This document shows positions 41,457-53,697 of a stretch of DNA of 64,000 nucleotides, piece by piece. The number at the start of each line of letters is the position of its first letter. Position 1 is the first letter of the stretch. Origin of the DNA: Micromonospora sp. NBC_01699 (lineage in GTDB: Bacteria > Actinomycetota > Actinomycetes > Mycobacteriales > Micromonosporaceae); assembly GCF_036250065.1 (NCBI RefSeq), contig NZ_CP109199.1:3596001-3660000 (forward strand), given 5' to 3'. A model generated the notes under the pieces. The model did not search any database. It saw only the letters and a program-made list of their open reading frames with translations, and was not told the DNA's origin. Position numbers and translations under genes: made by a program.

Positions 41457-43112
41457 ATGAGTACGACAACCGCGGGCGTGATCTTCATTGTCGTGCTCGC
41501 CGCCGCGCTGGTCGCGGCGTACCGCCCGTTCGGCGACTACATGTACAACGTGGTCGCCGGGACCCGGCACTCGCGGGTGGAGCGGGGCATCTACCGGCTG
41601 ATCGGGGTCGACCGGCGGGGCGAGCAGTCCTGGGGCGTGTACGCCCGCAGCGTGCTCGCCTTCTCGCTGATCTCGATCCTGTTCCTGTACGCCTTCCTGC
41701 GCCTTCAGGACAGGCTCTGGCTCTCCCTCGGCCTCGACCCGGTGACCAACCACGTCGCGTGGAACACCGCGGTCTCGTTCGTCACCAACACCAACTGGCA
41801 GGCGTACTCGGGTGAGTCGACCATGGGTCACCTGGTGCAGATGGCCGGCCTCGCGGTGCAGAACTTCGTCTCCGCCTCCGTCGGCATCGCCGTGGCGGTC
41901 GCGCTGGTCCGTGGCCTCGCCAGGAGCCGGACCGACCGGCTGGGCAACTTCTGGGTCGACCTGACCCGGATCACCCTGCGGATCCTGCTCCCGATCGCGG
42001 TGGTCGGCACGGTCGTGTTCATCGCGGCCGGCATGGTGCAGAACCTGCACGGCGGCACCGACGTGACCACCCTGACCGGCGGAACGCAGACGATCACCGG
42101 CGGCCCGGTGGCCAGCCAGGAGGTGATCAAGGAACTCGGCACCAACGGCGGCGGCTTCTACAACGTCAACAGCGCCCACCCGTTCGAGAACCCGACCACC
42201 TGGACCAACTGGCTCCAGCTCTTCCTGATCTTCCTGATCCCGTTCAGCCTGCCCCGCGTCTTCGGCCGGCTGGTCGGGCAGAACCGGCAGGGCTACGCGA
42301 TCGTGGCGGTGATGGCGATCCTGGCCGTCGCCAGCATCGTGCTGACCAACGCGTTCGAGCTGAGCGCGGGCGGCACGGTGCCGCACGCGGTCGGGGCCGC
42401 GATGGAGGGCAAGGACGTCCGCTTCGGGGTGTCGAACTCGGCCACCTTCGCGGCGGCGACCACGCTCACCTCGACCGGGGCGGTGAACTCGTTCCACGAC
42501 TCGTTCACCCCGCTGGGCGGCATGATGCCGATGGTCAACATGATGCTCGGCGAGGTTGCCCCCGGTGGTGTCGGCGCGGGCCTCTACGGCCTGCTGATCC
42601 TCGCCGTGATCACGGTGTTCGTGGCCGGGCTGATGGTCGGGCGGACCCCGGAGTACCTGGGTAAGAAGATCGGCGCCCGGGAGATCAAGTTCGCCTCGCT
42701 CTACTTCCTGATCACACCGACCCTGGTGCTGGTCGGTACGGCGCTGGCGTTCGGCACCGGCAACAACTCCACCGCGCTCAACGTCGGCCCGCACGGCCTC
42801 TCCGAGGTCCTGTACGCCTTCACCTCGGCGAGCAACAACAACGGGTCGGCGTTCGGCGGGATCACCGTCAACACCGGCTGGTGGGACACCACGCTGGGGT
42901 TGGCGATGCTGCTCGGCCGCTTCCTGCCGATCATCTTCGTGCTCGGCCTGGCCGGGTCGCTGGCCCGGCAGAAACCCGTACCCGCGTCGGAGGGCACGCT
43001 GCCGACCCACCGCCCGCTCTTCGTCGGCATGGTCGTCGGCGTGACGGTGATCCTCGTGGCGTTGACCTTCCTGCCCGCGCTCGCGCTCGGCCCGCTGGCC
43101 GAGGGCCTGTGA
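41457..43112 (+). CDS. kdpA: KdpA, K+-binding channel-like subunit of the K+-transporting ATPase
   Basis: The 551-aa membrane protein has the length and pattern of KdpA (about 557 aa), with ten or so helices and four pore-loop motifs, including [52 protein letters not shown] and [12 protein letters not shown]. It selects K+ and passes it to KdpB. ATG 41457 directly follows the kdpF stop. The GTG of kdpB overlaps its stop or lies shortly after. Confidence 0.96.
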   Translation: MSTTTAGVIFIVVLAAALVAAYRPFGDYMYNVVAGTRHSRVERGIYRLIGVDRRGEQSWGVYARSVLAFSLISILFLYAFLRLQDRLWLSLGLDPVTNHVAWNTAVSFVTNTNWQAYSGESTMGHLVQMAGLAVQNFVSASVGIAVAVALVRGLARSRTDRLGNFWVDLTRITLRILLPIAVVGTVVFIAAGMVQNLHGGTDVTTLTGGTQTITGGPVASQEVIKELGTNGGGFYNVNSAHPFENPTTWTNWLQLFLIFLIPFSLPRVFGRLVGQNRQGYAIVAVMAILAVASIVLTNAFELSAGGTVPHAVGAAMEGKDVRFGVSNSATFAAATTLTSTGAVNSFHDSFTPLGGMMPMVNMMLGEVAPGGVGAGLYGLLILAVITVFVAGLMVGRTPEYLGKKIGAREIKFASLYFLITPTLVLVGTALAFGTGNNSTALNVGPHGLSEVLYAFTSASNNNGSAFGGITVNTGWWDTTLGLAMLLGRFLPIIFVLGLAGSLARQKPVPASEGTLPTHRPLFVGMVVGVTVILVALTFLPALALGPLAEGL

Positions 43113-43135
43113 CCGACATGCTGAGGAAAGAGAAG

Positions 43136-45387
<2,252 letters not shown>

Positions 45388-45388
<1 letters not shown>

Positions 45389-46269
45389 TGCGTCTACCTT
45401 CCTGGCTCGCCCAGCACCTCGCCGCGTTCCGTGCGGTGCTGGTCTTCACCGCCCTGCTCGGCCTGGCCTACCCACTGGCCATGGTCGCGGTCGGGCAGCT
45501 TCCCGGCCTGAACAGCCGGGCCGAGGGCTCCCTGGTGCGGACCGCCGACGGTCACCCGGTCGGCAGCCGGCTGATCGGCCAGCTCTTCACCGACGCCGAC
45601 GGAAACGCCGTACCGCGCTACTTCCAGAGCCGCCCGTCGGCCGCCGGTGACGGCTACGACCCCACCTCGACCAGCGCCAGCAACCTCGGCCCGGAGAGCG
45701 TGGTGGACACCCTCGCCGCCAACCCGGACGACGCCTCGCCGAGCCTGCTCACCCAGGTCTGCGAGCGCAGCCGGGCGATCGGTGAACTGGAGGGGGTCAG
45801 CGGCGCCCGGCCGTACTGCACCTCCGACGGGATCGGCGCGGTGCTGTCGGTGTTTTACCGCGACGGCCTGACCGGGCCGGTGACCCGGGCGGTCAGCATC
45901 AACCAGCTCTGCCCGGCCACCCCGTTCGTCACCACCTACCAGGGGGTGACCGTGGAGTGCGCCGAGATCGGCCGGGACTACAGCCACGGGATCGTCACCC
46001 CGGTCCGGGGCACCGCACCGTCCGAGCCGGCGGTGCCCGCCGACGCGGTCACCGCCAGCGGCAGCGGCCTCGATCCCAACATCAGCCCGGCGTACGCCCG
46101 ACTACAGGCGCCGAGGGTGGCGCGGGAACGGGGCACCGACGTGGCGACCGTACGGGCGCTGGTCGAGAAGTACACCACCGACCGGGCACTGGGCTTCATG
46201 GGCGAGCCCGCGGTGAACGTACTGGAGCTCAACCTCGCCCTGGACCGACAGTTCCCCGGCAACAGCTGA
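45388..46269 (+). CDS. kdpC: KdpC, chaperone-like subunit of the K+-transporting ATPase
   Basis: The 293-aa protein has one TM helix (about 12-35; FRAVLVFTALLGLAYPLAMV) and the conserved outer motifs GSRLIGQLFTD, YFQSRPSAA, SNLGPES and the C-terminal ISPAYARLQAPRVARERG, GFMGEPAVNVLELNLALD. It is about 100 residues longer than E. coli KdpC because of a middle insertion (about 110-200), common in actinobacteria. The kdpB stop and this ATG overlap (TGATG). Confidence 0.93.
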
Positions 46270-46291
46270 GCCCTACCCGGGGCGGCTCCGA

Positions 46292-48859
46292 GTGCAGATG
46301 CGGCAGGATCAACTGGTGGCACGTGGACAACTGCGCATCCATCTCGGCGCCGCCCCCGGCGTCGGCAAGACGTACGCGATGTTGGAGGAGGCGCACCGCC
46401 GGGCCGAGCGGGGCACCGACGTGGTGGTCGGATTCGCCGAGACCCACGGCCGCAAGCACACCGCGGCGATGCTCGGCGACCTGGAGATCGTGCCGCGCGC
46501 GACGATGACCCACCGGGGCGCCGAGTTCACCGAGATGGACCTCGACGCGGTGCTCGCCCGGCGGCCCGAGATCGCGGTGGTGGACGAACTCGCCCACACC
46601 AACGTGCCCGGCTCGCGCAACGCCAAACGCTGGCAGGACGTGCAGGAGCTGCTCGACGCCGGGATCGACGTGCTCTCCACGGTGAACATCCAGCACCTGG
46701 AGTCGCTCAACGACGTGGTCGAGCAGATCACCGGCATCGTCCAGCGGGAGACCCTGCCCGACGACGTGGTCCGCCAGGCCGAGCAGGTCGAACTGGTCGA
46801 CATGACGCCGGAGGCGCTGCGCCGCCGGATGGCGCACGGCAACATCTACCGGGCCGACCGGATCGACGCCGCGCTCGGCAACTACTTCCGGGTCGGCAAC
46901 CTCACCGCCCTGCGCGAACTCGCCCTGCTCTGGCTCGCCGACAAGGTCGACGACCAGCTCGACCGCTACCGGGCCGAGCACAACATCGGCGCCAGGTGGG
47001 AGGCGCGCGAACGGGTGGTGGTGGCGCTGACCGGTGGACCCGAGGGCGAGACCCTGATCCGCCGGGCGGCCCGGGTCGCGGCCCGTACGCCGACCGGTGC
47101 CGACCTGCTCGCCGTACACGTGAACCGCAGCGACGGGCTGACCGGCGTGGACCCGACCCAACTGGCCCGGCAACGGGTGCTGGTGGAGAGCCTCGGCGGC
47201 ACGTACCACCAGGTGGTCGGCGGCGACATCGCGACCGCGCTGCTCGACTTCGCCCTGGGTGTGAACGCCAGTCAGATCGTGCTCGGCGCCAGCCGGCGCG
47301 GTCGGTTGGCCCAGATCCTCTCCCGTGGTGTCGGGGTGACCACGGTGGCGCTGTCCGGGGCGATCGACGTCCACCTGGTGACCCACGAGCAGATCGGGCA
47401 CGGCCGCCGCCCGCCGTCGGTGACCAGCGCGTTGTCCCGGCGCCGCCGGTTGACCGGCTTCGGCTTGGCCGCGCTCGGCATCCCGCTGCTGACGGTGCTG
47501 CTCCGGCTGCTGGCCGACGACCTCTCGCTGGCCAGCGACATCCTGCTCTTCCTCGGCATGGTGATCGCGGTGGCGCTGGTCGGTGGGCTCTGGCCGGCGC
47601 TGCTGGCCGCGGTGGTCGCCTCCCTGGTGATCAATTACTTCTTCACCGCACCCCTGCACGCGTTCACCATCGCGCAGCGGGAGAACCTGCTCGCCCTGGT
47701 CGTGTTCCTGCTGGTCGCCGCAGCGGTCAGCGCGGTCGTCGACCTGGCCGCGCGGCGTACCCGGGAGGCGGCGCGGGCCAGCGCCGACGCCCAGACGCTG
47801 GCGATGGTCGCCGGTAGCGTGCTGCGCGGCACCCGACCGCTGACCGCCCTGCTGGAACAGCTTCGGGAGACCTTCGGGCTCACCTCGGTCACCCTGTTGG
47901 AACGGGCCCCGGAGGTGGCGGGCGGACCGGACCGGCAGCGCGACCCCAGGGCCTGGCGGGTGGCCGGCAGCGTCGGCCCCGCACCGTGCCTCACCCCCGC
48001 CGGTGGGGACGTCTCGGTGCGCGCCGCCGAGAACCTGTCCCTGGTGCTCTGCGGGCGGGTGCTCGCCGCCGCCGACCGGCAGGTGGTGGAGGCGTTCGCC
48101 GCCCAGGCCGCGCTCGCCCTGCGCCAGGAGCGGCTGGCGCAGGAGGCGGCGACCGCCCGGCCACTGGCCGAGGCCGACCGGATGCGTACGGCGCTGCTCG
48201 CCGCGGTCAGCCACGACCTGCGTACGCCGCTGGCGTCGGCCAAGGCGGCGGTGACCAGCCTGCGCAGCCACGAGGTCGAGTTCGACGAGTCCGACCGGGA
48301 GGAACTGCTCGCCACCGCTGACGAGTCGCTCGATCGGCTGACCCGGCTGGTGACGAACCTGCTGGACATGAGCCGGTTGCAGGCCGGCGTACTCGGGTTG
48401 TCGCTGGCCCCGATCGGGCTGGAGGACGCGGTCCCGCCGGTGTTGGACGAGATGGGGGAGCCGGCCCGTCGGGTACGGGTGAGCCTGCCCGCCCACCTGC
48501 GGGCGGTGCTGGCCGACCCCGGCCTGCTGGAACGGGTGCTGGTGAACCTGGTCGCCAACGCGCTGCGGTTCAGTCCGAGCGACCGGCCGCCGTCGGTCTC
48601 GGCCAGCGAGCACGGCGGGCTGGTCGAGCTGCGGGTGACCGACCACGGGCCCGGCCTGCCGCACGACCAGTGGGAGCAGGCGTTCCTACCGTTCCAACGG
48701 CACGGCGACCGGGACAACCACGCCGGGGTCGGACTCGGGTTGGCGCTGTCGCGTGGCCTCGCCGAGGCGATGGGCGGCACACTGGTTCCCGAGGACACCC
48801 CCGGCGGAGGGCTGACCATGGTGCTCAGCCTGCCGGCGGCCGAAGGAGACAACCGATGA
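46292..48859 (+). CDS. kdpD: KdpD, K+/turgor sensor histidine kinase
   Basis: This 855-aa kinase has the KdpD domain with Walker A GAAPGVGKT (about 19-27) and Walker B VVDELAHTNVPGSRN, a universal-stress-protein-like domain (about 235-365), four TM helices (about 390-490), a GAF-like part and a kinase core with phospho-His in AAVSHDLRTPLAS, N-box LVNLVANALRFS and GLGLALSRGLAEAMGG. It senses low K+ and phosphorylates KdpE. The GTG at 46292 or ATG at 46298 may start it; no strong ribosome site. It lies 22 bases after kdpC. Confidence 0.95.
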   Translation: MQMRQDQLVARGQLRIHLGAAPGVGKTYAMLEEAHRRAERGTDVVVGFAETHGRKHTAAMLGDLEIVPRATMTHRGAEFTEMDLDAVLARRPEIAVVDELAHTNVPGSRNAKRWQDVQELLDAGIDVLSTVNIQHLESLNDVVEQITGIVQRETLPDDVVRQAEQVELVDMTPEALRRRMAHGNIYRADRIDAALGNYFRVGNLTALRELALLWLADKVDDQLDRYRAEHNIGARWEARERVVVALTGGPEGETLIRRAARVAARTPTGADLLAVHVNRSDGLTGVDPTQLARQRVLVESLGGTYHQVVGGDIATALLDFALGVNASQIVLGASRRGRLAQILSRGVGVTTVALSGAIDVHLVTHEQIGHGRRPPSVTSALSRRRRLTGFGLAALGIPLLTVLLRLLADDLSLASDILLFLGMVIAVALVGGLWPALLAAVVASLVINYFFTAPLHAFTIAQRENLLALVVFLLVAAAVSAVVDLAARRTREAARASADAQTLAMVAGSVLRGTRPLTALLEQLRETFGLTSVTLLERAPEVAGGPDRQRDPRAWRVAGSVGPAPCLTPAGGDVSVRAAENLSLVLCGRVLAAADRQVVEAFAAQAALALRQERLAQEAATARPLAEADRMRTALLAAVSHDLRTPLASAKAAVTSLRSHEVEFDESDREELLATADESLDRLTRLVTNLLDMSRLQAGVLGLSLAPIGLEDAVPPVLDEMGEPARRVRVSLPAHLRAVLADPGLLERVLVNLVANALRFSPSDRPPSVSASEHGGLVELRVTDHGPGLPHDQWEQAFLPFQRHGDRDNHAGVGLGLALSRGLAEAMGGTLVPEDTPGGGLTMVLSLPAAEGDNR

Positions 48860-48881
48860 GCGGACCAGCCGGGGGACCGGC

Positions 48882-49565
48882 GTGACCAGGGTGCTGGTGG
48901 TCGACGACGAGCCGCAGATCCTGCGCGCCCTGCGGATCAACCTGCGGGCCCGGCGCTACGAGGTGGCCGTCGCGGCGGACGGGGCGGACGCGTTGCGGCT
49001 GGCCGCCAGCCAGCATCCGGACCTGGTGGTGCTGGACCTGGGGCTGCCGGACATGGACGGGGTGGACGTGATCCGGGGCCTGCGGGGCTGGACGAACATC
49101 CCGATCATCGTGCTCTCCGGCCGGGCCGGTAGCCAGGACAAGGTCCTCGCCCTCGACGCCGGTGCGGACGACTACGTCACCAAGCCGTTCGGCGTGGACG
49201 AACTCCTGGCCCGGGTCCGGGCCGTGACCCGGCGTACGACCGGTGCCGGGGAGGCGGTCGCCACCGTCACCGTCGGCCGCTACACGGTCGACCTGGCGGC
49301 CCGTACGGTCCGGTCGGACGACGGGCGGGAGGTGCGGCTCACCCCGACCGAGTGGCACCTGCTGGAGATCCTGATCCGCAATCCGGGCCGGTTGGTCAGC
49401 CAGCGCCAGTTGCTGCACGACGTGTGGGGTCCGCAGTACCAGTCCGAGACGAACTACCTGCGCCAGTACATGGCCCAGTTGCGCCGCAAGCTTGAGGACG
49501 ACCCGGCCCGACCGCGCCACCTGCTGACCGAACCGGGCATGGGTTACCGGTTCCAGCCCGAGTAG
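48882..49565 (+). CDS. kdpE: KdpE, OmpR-family response regulator
   Basis: The 227-aa regulator has a receiver domain with VLVVDDEPQILRAL, phospho-acceptor in VVLDLGLPDMDG, and Lys in YVTKPFG, followed by a winged HTH (about 130-227; REVRLTPTEWHLLEILIRNP, LRQYMAQLRRKLEDDPARPR). Phosphorylated KdpE should activate kdpFABC. The GTG at 48882 follows GGGGGA and starts 22 bases after the kdpD stop. Direct repeats at 41150-41199 are a candidate target. Confidence 0.95.
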   Translation: MTRVLVVDDEPQILRALRINLRARRYEVAVAADGADALRLAASQHPDLVVLDLGLPDMDGVDVIRGLRGWTNIPIIVLSGRAGSQDKVLALDAGADDYVTKPFGVDELLARVRAVTRRTTGAGEAVATVTVGRYTVDLAARTVRSDDGREVRLTPTEWHLLEILIRNPGRLVSQRQLLHDVWGPQYQSETNYLRQYMAQLRRKLEDDPARPRHLLTEPGMGYRFQPE

Positions 49566-49586
49566 ACCGCGCCGGGATGCACCGGA

Positions 49587-50189
49587 TCAGTGCACCCGCG
49601 CGGCACCGCCGGCATCCACCCGCGCGGTGATGTCCAGGTGCCTCGGCCGCAAGCCGGAGGTGGTGGCGAACCGGTCCACCGCCGCCTGCACCGATTCGCG
49701 CAGCGTGGCCAGCGGGGCCTGTGGGGTCACGTAGAGCTTGATCCTGATCTCCGGGGTGGGTGGGTCCCCGGTCAGCCAGACCGAGGCCCGGCGGATCTGC
49801 GGCTCGCGGACGAGGTCGCGTTCGAGACCGTCGGCCAGGGACGAGCCCTGGACGATGGTGACGCCCGGCCCGCTGCCGTCGTACGCCGCCCGGTCGCCGG
49901 TGACCGATCGCAGGTCGTACTCGTCCATCGCCGGGTCGCCGGCCGGACGCAGTTGCCGGCGCAGCAGCGTCCAGCCGAGGTAGGCCAGCAGCAGTCCCAG
50001 GGCGATGGCGACGATCGGGCCCCACGGCGAGATGTCCCGGAACACCCCTCGGAACGCCGACCAGATCAGTGGTGCCCGTTGGTCGATCCCCGGCAGGTGG
50101 CCCAGGTTCGCCGCCGCCGCCGCCGCGCCGAGCGCGACCAGCAGCAGGCCGATCACCGTCCAGAGCAGCCGGTTGCCGGCGTGGCTCAT
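49587..50189 (-). CDS. AmaP-like alkaline-shock membrane anchor protein
   Basis: The 200-aa protein has two TM helices (about 10-27, LLWTVIGLLLVALGAAAAAA; and about 55-75, WGPIVAIALGLLLAYLGW), followed by a soluble part with the Asp23-like pattern IKLYVTPQAPLATLRESVQA. AmaP anchors Asp23 proteins to the membrane. It is the last gene of the Asp23 operon and overlaps the DUF6286 gene by four bases (50186-50189). It converges with kdpE, leaving 21 bases. Confidence 0.75.
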   Translation of the reverse strand: MSHAGNRLLWTVIGLLLVALGAAAAAANLGHLPGIDQRAPLIWSAFRGVFRDISPWGPIVAIALGLLLAYLGWTLLRRQLRPAGDPAMDEYDLRSVTGDRAAYDGSGPGVTIVQGSSLADGLERDLVREPQIRRASVWLTGDPPTPEIRIKLYVTPQAPLATLRESVQAAVDRFATTSGLRPRHLDITARVDAGGAARVH

Positions 50190-50710
50190 GTCGTCCTCCG
50201 TTCCCGGGCCAGCTCGATGTCGAGCCGGTCGGCCGGCGGTGCGGCCAGCCGGTCGAGTTCCTGCCGGACCGCGTTCTCGACCTGCGGCCGGGTGGACGGG
50301 TCGCCGACGGCGCGGATCCGGGACGACCACGAGTCGCCGTGCCGGCGTACCCGGGCCCGCGCGTCCCGTACGCCGGGGACCCGGTCGGCGGCGTCGGCGA
50401 GACGGTGCTCGACCGACCTGCGGTGCAGGTGCCACCCGTCGGCGAGCGGTACGGCGAGCCGGTTGGGGGTCCACCGGCGCAGCTGGCCGAGCAGGATCAG
50501 CAGACCCAGTACGCCGACCGCGATCGAGACCGCGAAGATCACCGGGTCGTCGACGGTGGTGCTGGTCAGCGTGTCGAACCAGCCCGTCCGGTCGATCAGC
50601 AGCGACGGCAGGTCCAGGGCGACCGCCGCCGCCTCGGCCGCGAGCAGCAGACCGCCGCCGAGCAGGATGACGGCCAGCAGCAGTGATGCCAATCGGTTGA
50701 CCACCCGCAT
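50186..50710 (-). CDS. DUF6286 domain-containing membrane protein
   Basis: This 174-aa protein has two TM helices (about 7-32, LASLLLAVILLGGGLLLAAE; and about 55-78, PVIFAVSIAVGVLGLLILLG) and a C-terminal soluble domain rich in Arg (VRDARARVRRHGDSWSSRIR). It is recurrent next to Asp23-type genes in actinobacteria; function unknown. It overlaps amaP by four bases and starts four bases after the preceding Asp23 gene. Confidence 0.72.
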   Translation of the reverse strand: MRVVNRLASLLLAVILLGGGLLLAAEAAAVALDLPSLLIDRTGWFDTLTSTTVDDPVIFAVSIAVGVLGLLILLGQLRRWTPNRLAVPLADGWHLHRRSVEHRLADAADRVPGVRDARARVRRHGDSWSSRIRAVGDPSTRPQVENAVRQELDRLAAPPADRLDIELARERRTT

Positions 50711-50713
50711 GGA

Positions 50714-51046
50714 TCACCTCCGGGTTTCGGCGGTGAGCGCCGCCAGGTCGACGTCGTCGACGACGACCTCCACCGGCCGGTCCGCGCCGGCCCGTTCCAG
50801 TACGGACCGGACCGCGGCCCGGATCCGTTCACCGAGCGGTTCGATCGGTACCGCGTCGACGGTGACGTGCACCTCGACCAGGTCGTCGGCCAACCGGACC
50901 CCGGAGACCTTGCCGCCGGCGTACAGGGTGGCCACCTCCACCGGCCCGCCGGTGCTCAGCCCGGCCACCCCGTCCACCCCGAGCACGGCGTCGCGTACGG
51001 CGGTGGCGAGGGCGACCCGGTCGGCGCGGGTCCGTTGCTCGGTCAT
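50714..51046 (-). CDS. Small Asp23/Gls24-like protein
   Basis: The 110-aa soluble protein has the Asp23-type pattern RVALATAVRDAVLGVDGVAG, then DDLVEVHVTVDAVPIEPLGE and RIRAAVRSVL. It is shorter than the other Asp23 family member in this operon and its start overlaps that gene's stop (51043-51046). It may form a partner of the longer Asp23 protein. Confidence 0.7.
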   Translation of the reverse strand: MTEQRTRADRVALATAVRDAVLGVDGVAGLSTGGPVEVATLYAGGKVSGVRLADDLVEVHVTVDAVPIEPLGERIRAAVRSVLERAGADRPVEVVVDDVDLAALTAETRR

Positions 51047-51546
51047 TGGGCCCGGGTACCCGAGGCGTTGCCGGCGGAGCCGCCACCGCTCTGTTCGCCG
51101 TCGACGAACACGTCGTCCACGTTGATGTTCACCTCGATCACGTTCAGGCCGGTCATCGCCTGTACCCGCTCGATCACATTGCGGCGTACCGCGTCGGAGA
51201 CGTCGACGATGCTCTGGCCGTACCAGGTGACGATGTCCAGGTCCACGGCGGCCTCGCGCTCGCCGACGTCGACCGAGACGCCCTGGGTCGACGCCTCCGA
51301 CCCGCCCGGTACGAGATTGCGCAGCTGGCCGACCCGGCGGGCCACGCCGGAGCCCATCGAGTGCACACCGGGGATCTCCCGCGCGGCGAAGCCGGCGATC
51401 TTCGCGACCACACCCTCGGCGATCCGGGTCTTGCCGGAGTCCGTGGTGAGTTGGGCGCGGGCGGGTTGTCCGGTGCCGGGCTGGATGAGCTGGCTCGGGG
51501 ATTTGATCTTCTCCCGGCCGTCGGTCCGGGTGTCGGTGTCAGCCAT
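51043..51546 (-). CDS. Asp23/Gls24 family envelope stress protein
   Basis: This 167-aa protein has a disordered N-terminus and the Asp23 domain (about 40-145): IAEGVVAKIAGFAAREIPGV, VSVDVGEREAAVDLDIVTWY, GQSIVDVSDAVRRNVIERVQ and the closing VIEVNINVDDVFV, which is the diagnostic family motif. Members coat the membrane and respond to alkaline or cell-wall stress. The ATG at 51546 follows AGGAGG. It lies downstream of the small DUF2273-like gene, about 100 bases away. Confidence 0.88.
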   Translation of the reverse strand: MADTDTRTDGREKIKSPSQLIQPGTGQPARAQLTTDSGKTRIAEGVVAKIAGFAAREIPGVHSMGSGVARRVGQLRNLVPGGSEASTQGVSVDVGEREAAVDLDIVTWYGQSIVDVSDAVRRNVIERVQAMTGLNVIEVNINVDDVFVDGEQSGGGSAGNASGTRAQ

Positions 51547-51650
51547 CTGCTGCCTCCTGAACTCGTTCCTGGTCCGGTCCGGGCGTGGCCCGACATCCGG
51601 GTGCCATGCCACGGTCGGGTCCACCGTCGACCACGGGTCGCGGTGGTGCC

Positions 51651-51851
51651 CTAGGGCGTGGGGGAGCGCCGCCGGTTGGCGCTGGCCCGGTCGGTGAGTC
51701 CGGCCACCGAGAGGTCGCCGTCGATCACCCGTACGGCGAGCCAGCCGACCAGGCCGGCAAGGACCGCACCGGCCGCCGCCCCGAAGCCGGCGACGGCCCA
51801 GACCGCCGCGATGAGGAAGCCGATCACGAAACCGAACTGCTGGCGGGACAT
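51651..51851 (-). CDS. DUF2273-like small membrane protein
   Basis: The 66-aa protein has two closely spaced TM helices (FVIGFLIAAVWAVAGFGAAA and AVLAGLVGWLAVRVIDG) and a basic tail. Small proteins of this kind (DUF2273) accompany Asp23 and AmaP in Gram-positive bacteria. GGGGAGG precedes the ATG at 51851. It is the first gene of the stress operon. Confidence 0.65.
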   Translation of the reverse strand: MSRQQFGFVIGFLIAAVWAVAGFGAAAGAVLAGLVGWLAVRVIDGDLSVAGLTDRASANRRRSPTP

Positions 51852-52004
51852 TGGTTACCTCCCCGGTGGCGGACGCACGGTTCGCCCGTTGCATACACCG
51901 ATGGCGCCGATCCGAACCCGATTGCCTCCGACAATTGGGTGAGCCAGATCACAGTCTCTTCCGGGTTCCGGCGGGTTTACCCGTGACCAGGCCCGGTGCG
52001 TCCG

Positions 52005-53417
52005 TCATCCCGGACCGCCGGTCGCGCTCCCGCTCGCCGTCGCCGCGCCCGGCCGACCCGCCGCGCGCCGACCGGCCAGGATGTCCACCACCGCGGCGAC
52101 GAGCGCGACCAGGACAAAACCGAGCGCGATGAGCAGCGCGTCCCGGAACGCCCTCGCCCAACCGTTGTGGGTGGAGGCGAGGGCGTCGAAGAACACCGTG
52201 CCGACGCCCGCGATCCCGGCCGCCGAGCCGATCCGCTGCCCGGTCTGCAACATTCCCGCCGCCGCCCCGCCCCGTTCCACCGGCACCTCGGCCAGGGTCA
52301 GGGTCTGGTTCGGCGTGATCACCAGTCCGCTGCCCAGGCCGGCGAGCAGCAGTGGGGCGGCGGTGGCGTACGGGGCGCCGTGACCGGGCACGAAGTGCAG
52401 CGCCACCATGGTGCCGATCAACCCGAGCGCGACCAGGGTCAACCCGATCGCCACCAGTGGCCGGCCGAACCGGATGACCAGCCGGCCGCCGAGGATCGCC
52501 GAACCGGCGGAGCCCAGGGCGAACGGTGTCACCGCCAGTCCGGCGGCCAGCGCGCTGTAGCGCAGCCCGTTCTGTAGGAACAGTGTGAACACGAAGAACA
52601 GCGCGGTGAAGCCGGCGAAGTAGAGCAGCGCGATCAGGCTGCCCAGGCTGTACGAGCGGTGCCGGAACAGGGCGAGGTCGAACAGCGGCTCGCCGCGCCG
52701 GCGGTAGTGGCGCTCCCAGTAGACAAAACCGGTCAGCACCAGCCCCGCGGCCGGTATCAGCAGCCACTTCAGGAAGCCCTGCCACTGCCGCTCCTCGATC
52801 AGCGGCAGCAGCAGCAGCGTCACGCCGAACCCGAGCAGCAGCACCGCGACCGGGTCGAAGCTCTTCTCCGGGCCGGGGCGGTGCGGTGGCAGCACCCGCC
52901 AGCCGAAGATGATGGTGGCGATGCCGACCGGTACGTTCACGAAGAAGACCAGCCGCCAGCCCTCGTGCGTACCGTCCAGCGCGATCAGCAGCCCGCCGAG
53001 CAGGGGCCCGATAGCGGTCGAGATGCCGATCACCGAGCCGAGCAGCCCGAACGGGCGGCCCCGTTCCGACCCCTGGAACATCTGCTGGATCATGCCGACG
53101 ACCTGCGGGTTCACCACACCGGCGGCGGCGCCCTGGATCAGTCGGGCGATGATCAGCCACTCCGGTGAGGTGGCCAGGCCGGCGGCCGCGCTGGATACGG
53201 TGAACAGGGCCAGCCCGGCGATGAAGACGTTGCGCCGGCCGTGGATGTCGCCGAACCGGCCGGCGGCGACGAGGACCAGGCCGAAGGTGAGCGCGTAGCC
53301 GGAGAGGACCCATTGCAGTTCGCTCGGTGACGCCTTCAGCGCCCGTTCGATCGACGGCACCGCGACGTTGACGATGCTCACGTCCAGCAGCGTCATGAAC
53401 GACGCGATCAGACCCAC
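52005..53417 (-). CDS. MFS transporter, DHA2 drug:H+ antiporter family
   Basis: This protein of at least 470 aa has about 14 hydrophobic segments and the DHA2 signatures IASFMTLLDVSIVNVAVPSI (TM1), GRFGDIHGRRNVFIAGLALF (loop 2-3), RLIQGAAAGVVNPQVVGMI and GPLLGGLLIA (motif C). It exports drugs or cell metabolites with protons. The start is uncertain: GTG 53417 lies close to TM1 with no ribosome site, and the frame stays open upstream into the stop of the next gene (53461), so the true N-terminus may be a few residues longer. Confidence 0.88.
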   Translation of the reverse strand: MGLIASFMTLLDVSIVNVAVPSIERALKASPSELQWVLSGYALTFGLVLVAAGRFGDIHGRRNVFIAGLALFTVSSAAAGLATSPEWLIIARLIQGAAAGVVNPQVVGMIQQMFQGSERGRPFGLLGSVIGISTAIGPLLGGLLIALDGTHEGWRLVFFVNVPVGIATIIFGWRVLPPHRPGPEKSFDPVAVLLLGFGVTLLLLPLIEERQWQGFLKWLLIPAAGLVLTGFVYWERHYRRRGEPLFDLALFRHRSYSLGSLIALLYFAGFTALFFVFTLFLQNGLRYSALAAGLAVTPFALGSAGSAILGGRLVIRFGRPLVAIGLTLVALGLIGTMVALHFVPGHGAPYATAAPLLLAGLGSGLVITPNQTLTLAEVPVERGGAAAGMLQTGQRIGSAAGIAGVGTVFFDALASTHNGWARAFRDALLIALGFVLVALVAAVVDILAGRRAAGRPGAATASGSATGGPG

Positions 53418-53460
53418 CGTCAGCGCGAGATTGCGCTGACGGTTCGTCCCGCCCCGACCG

Positions 53461-53697
53461 CTATGCGGCCTGATGCGCGCACCACCGGGGGCCGAAGTCG
53501 AGGCCGGCCAGCGGGGAGTCCTCCCGGTGCAGCAGGTTCTTGACCGAGAGGTTGTGCAGCGGCGCGGTCAGCTGCTCCTCGGCCAGCCCGGACTCGTCGG
53601 CGATCGCGGCCGGATAGGGCACCTGCCCCTTCGCCTCAAGGGCGGTCACCGCCGCGTACACCCGCTCCTCGACGTCCGAAAGTTGTACTTGTCGCAT
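53461..53697 (-). CDS. Small winged-helix-like protein
   Basis: This 78-aa protein, MRQVQLSDVEERVYAAVTAL then KGQVPYPAAIADESGLAEEQ and LTAPLHNLSVKNLL, reads like a small winged helix with a conserved LLHRED turn. GAGGGGCTTTCC lies before the ATG. It is 44 bases upstream of the MFS gene and may regulate it, but this is inference. Confidence 0.6.
   Translation of the reverse strand: MRQVQLSDVEERVYAAVTALEAKGQVPYPAAIADESGLAEEQLTAPLHNLSVKNLLHREDSPLAGLDFGPRWCAHQAA

Noticed and set aside
41151-43010. 619-codon open frame on the minus strand across kdpA
   Set aside because: Antisense shadow of kdpA caused by high GC at third codon positions; its translation is low-complexity Gly/Arg/Asp/His with no domain.
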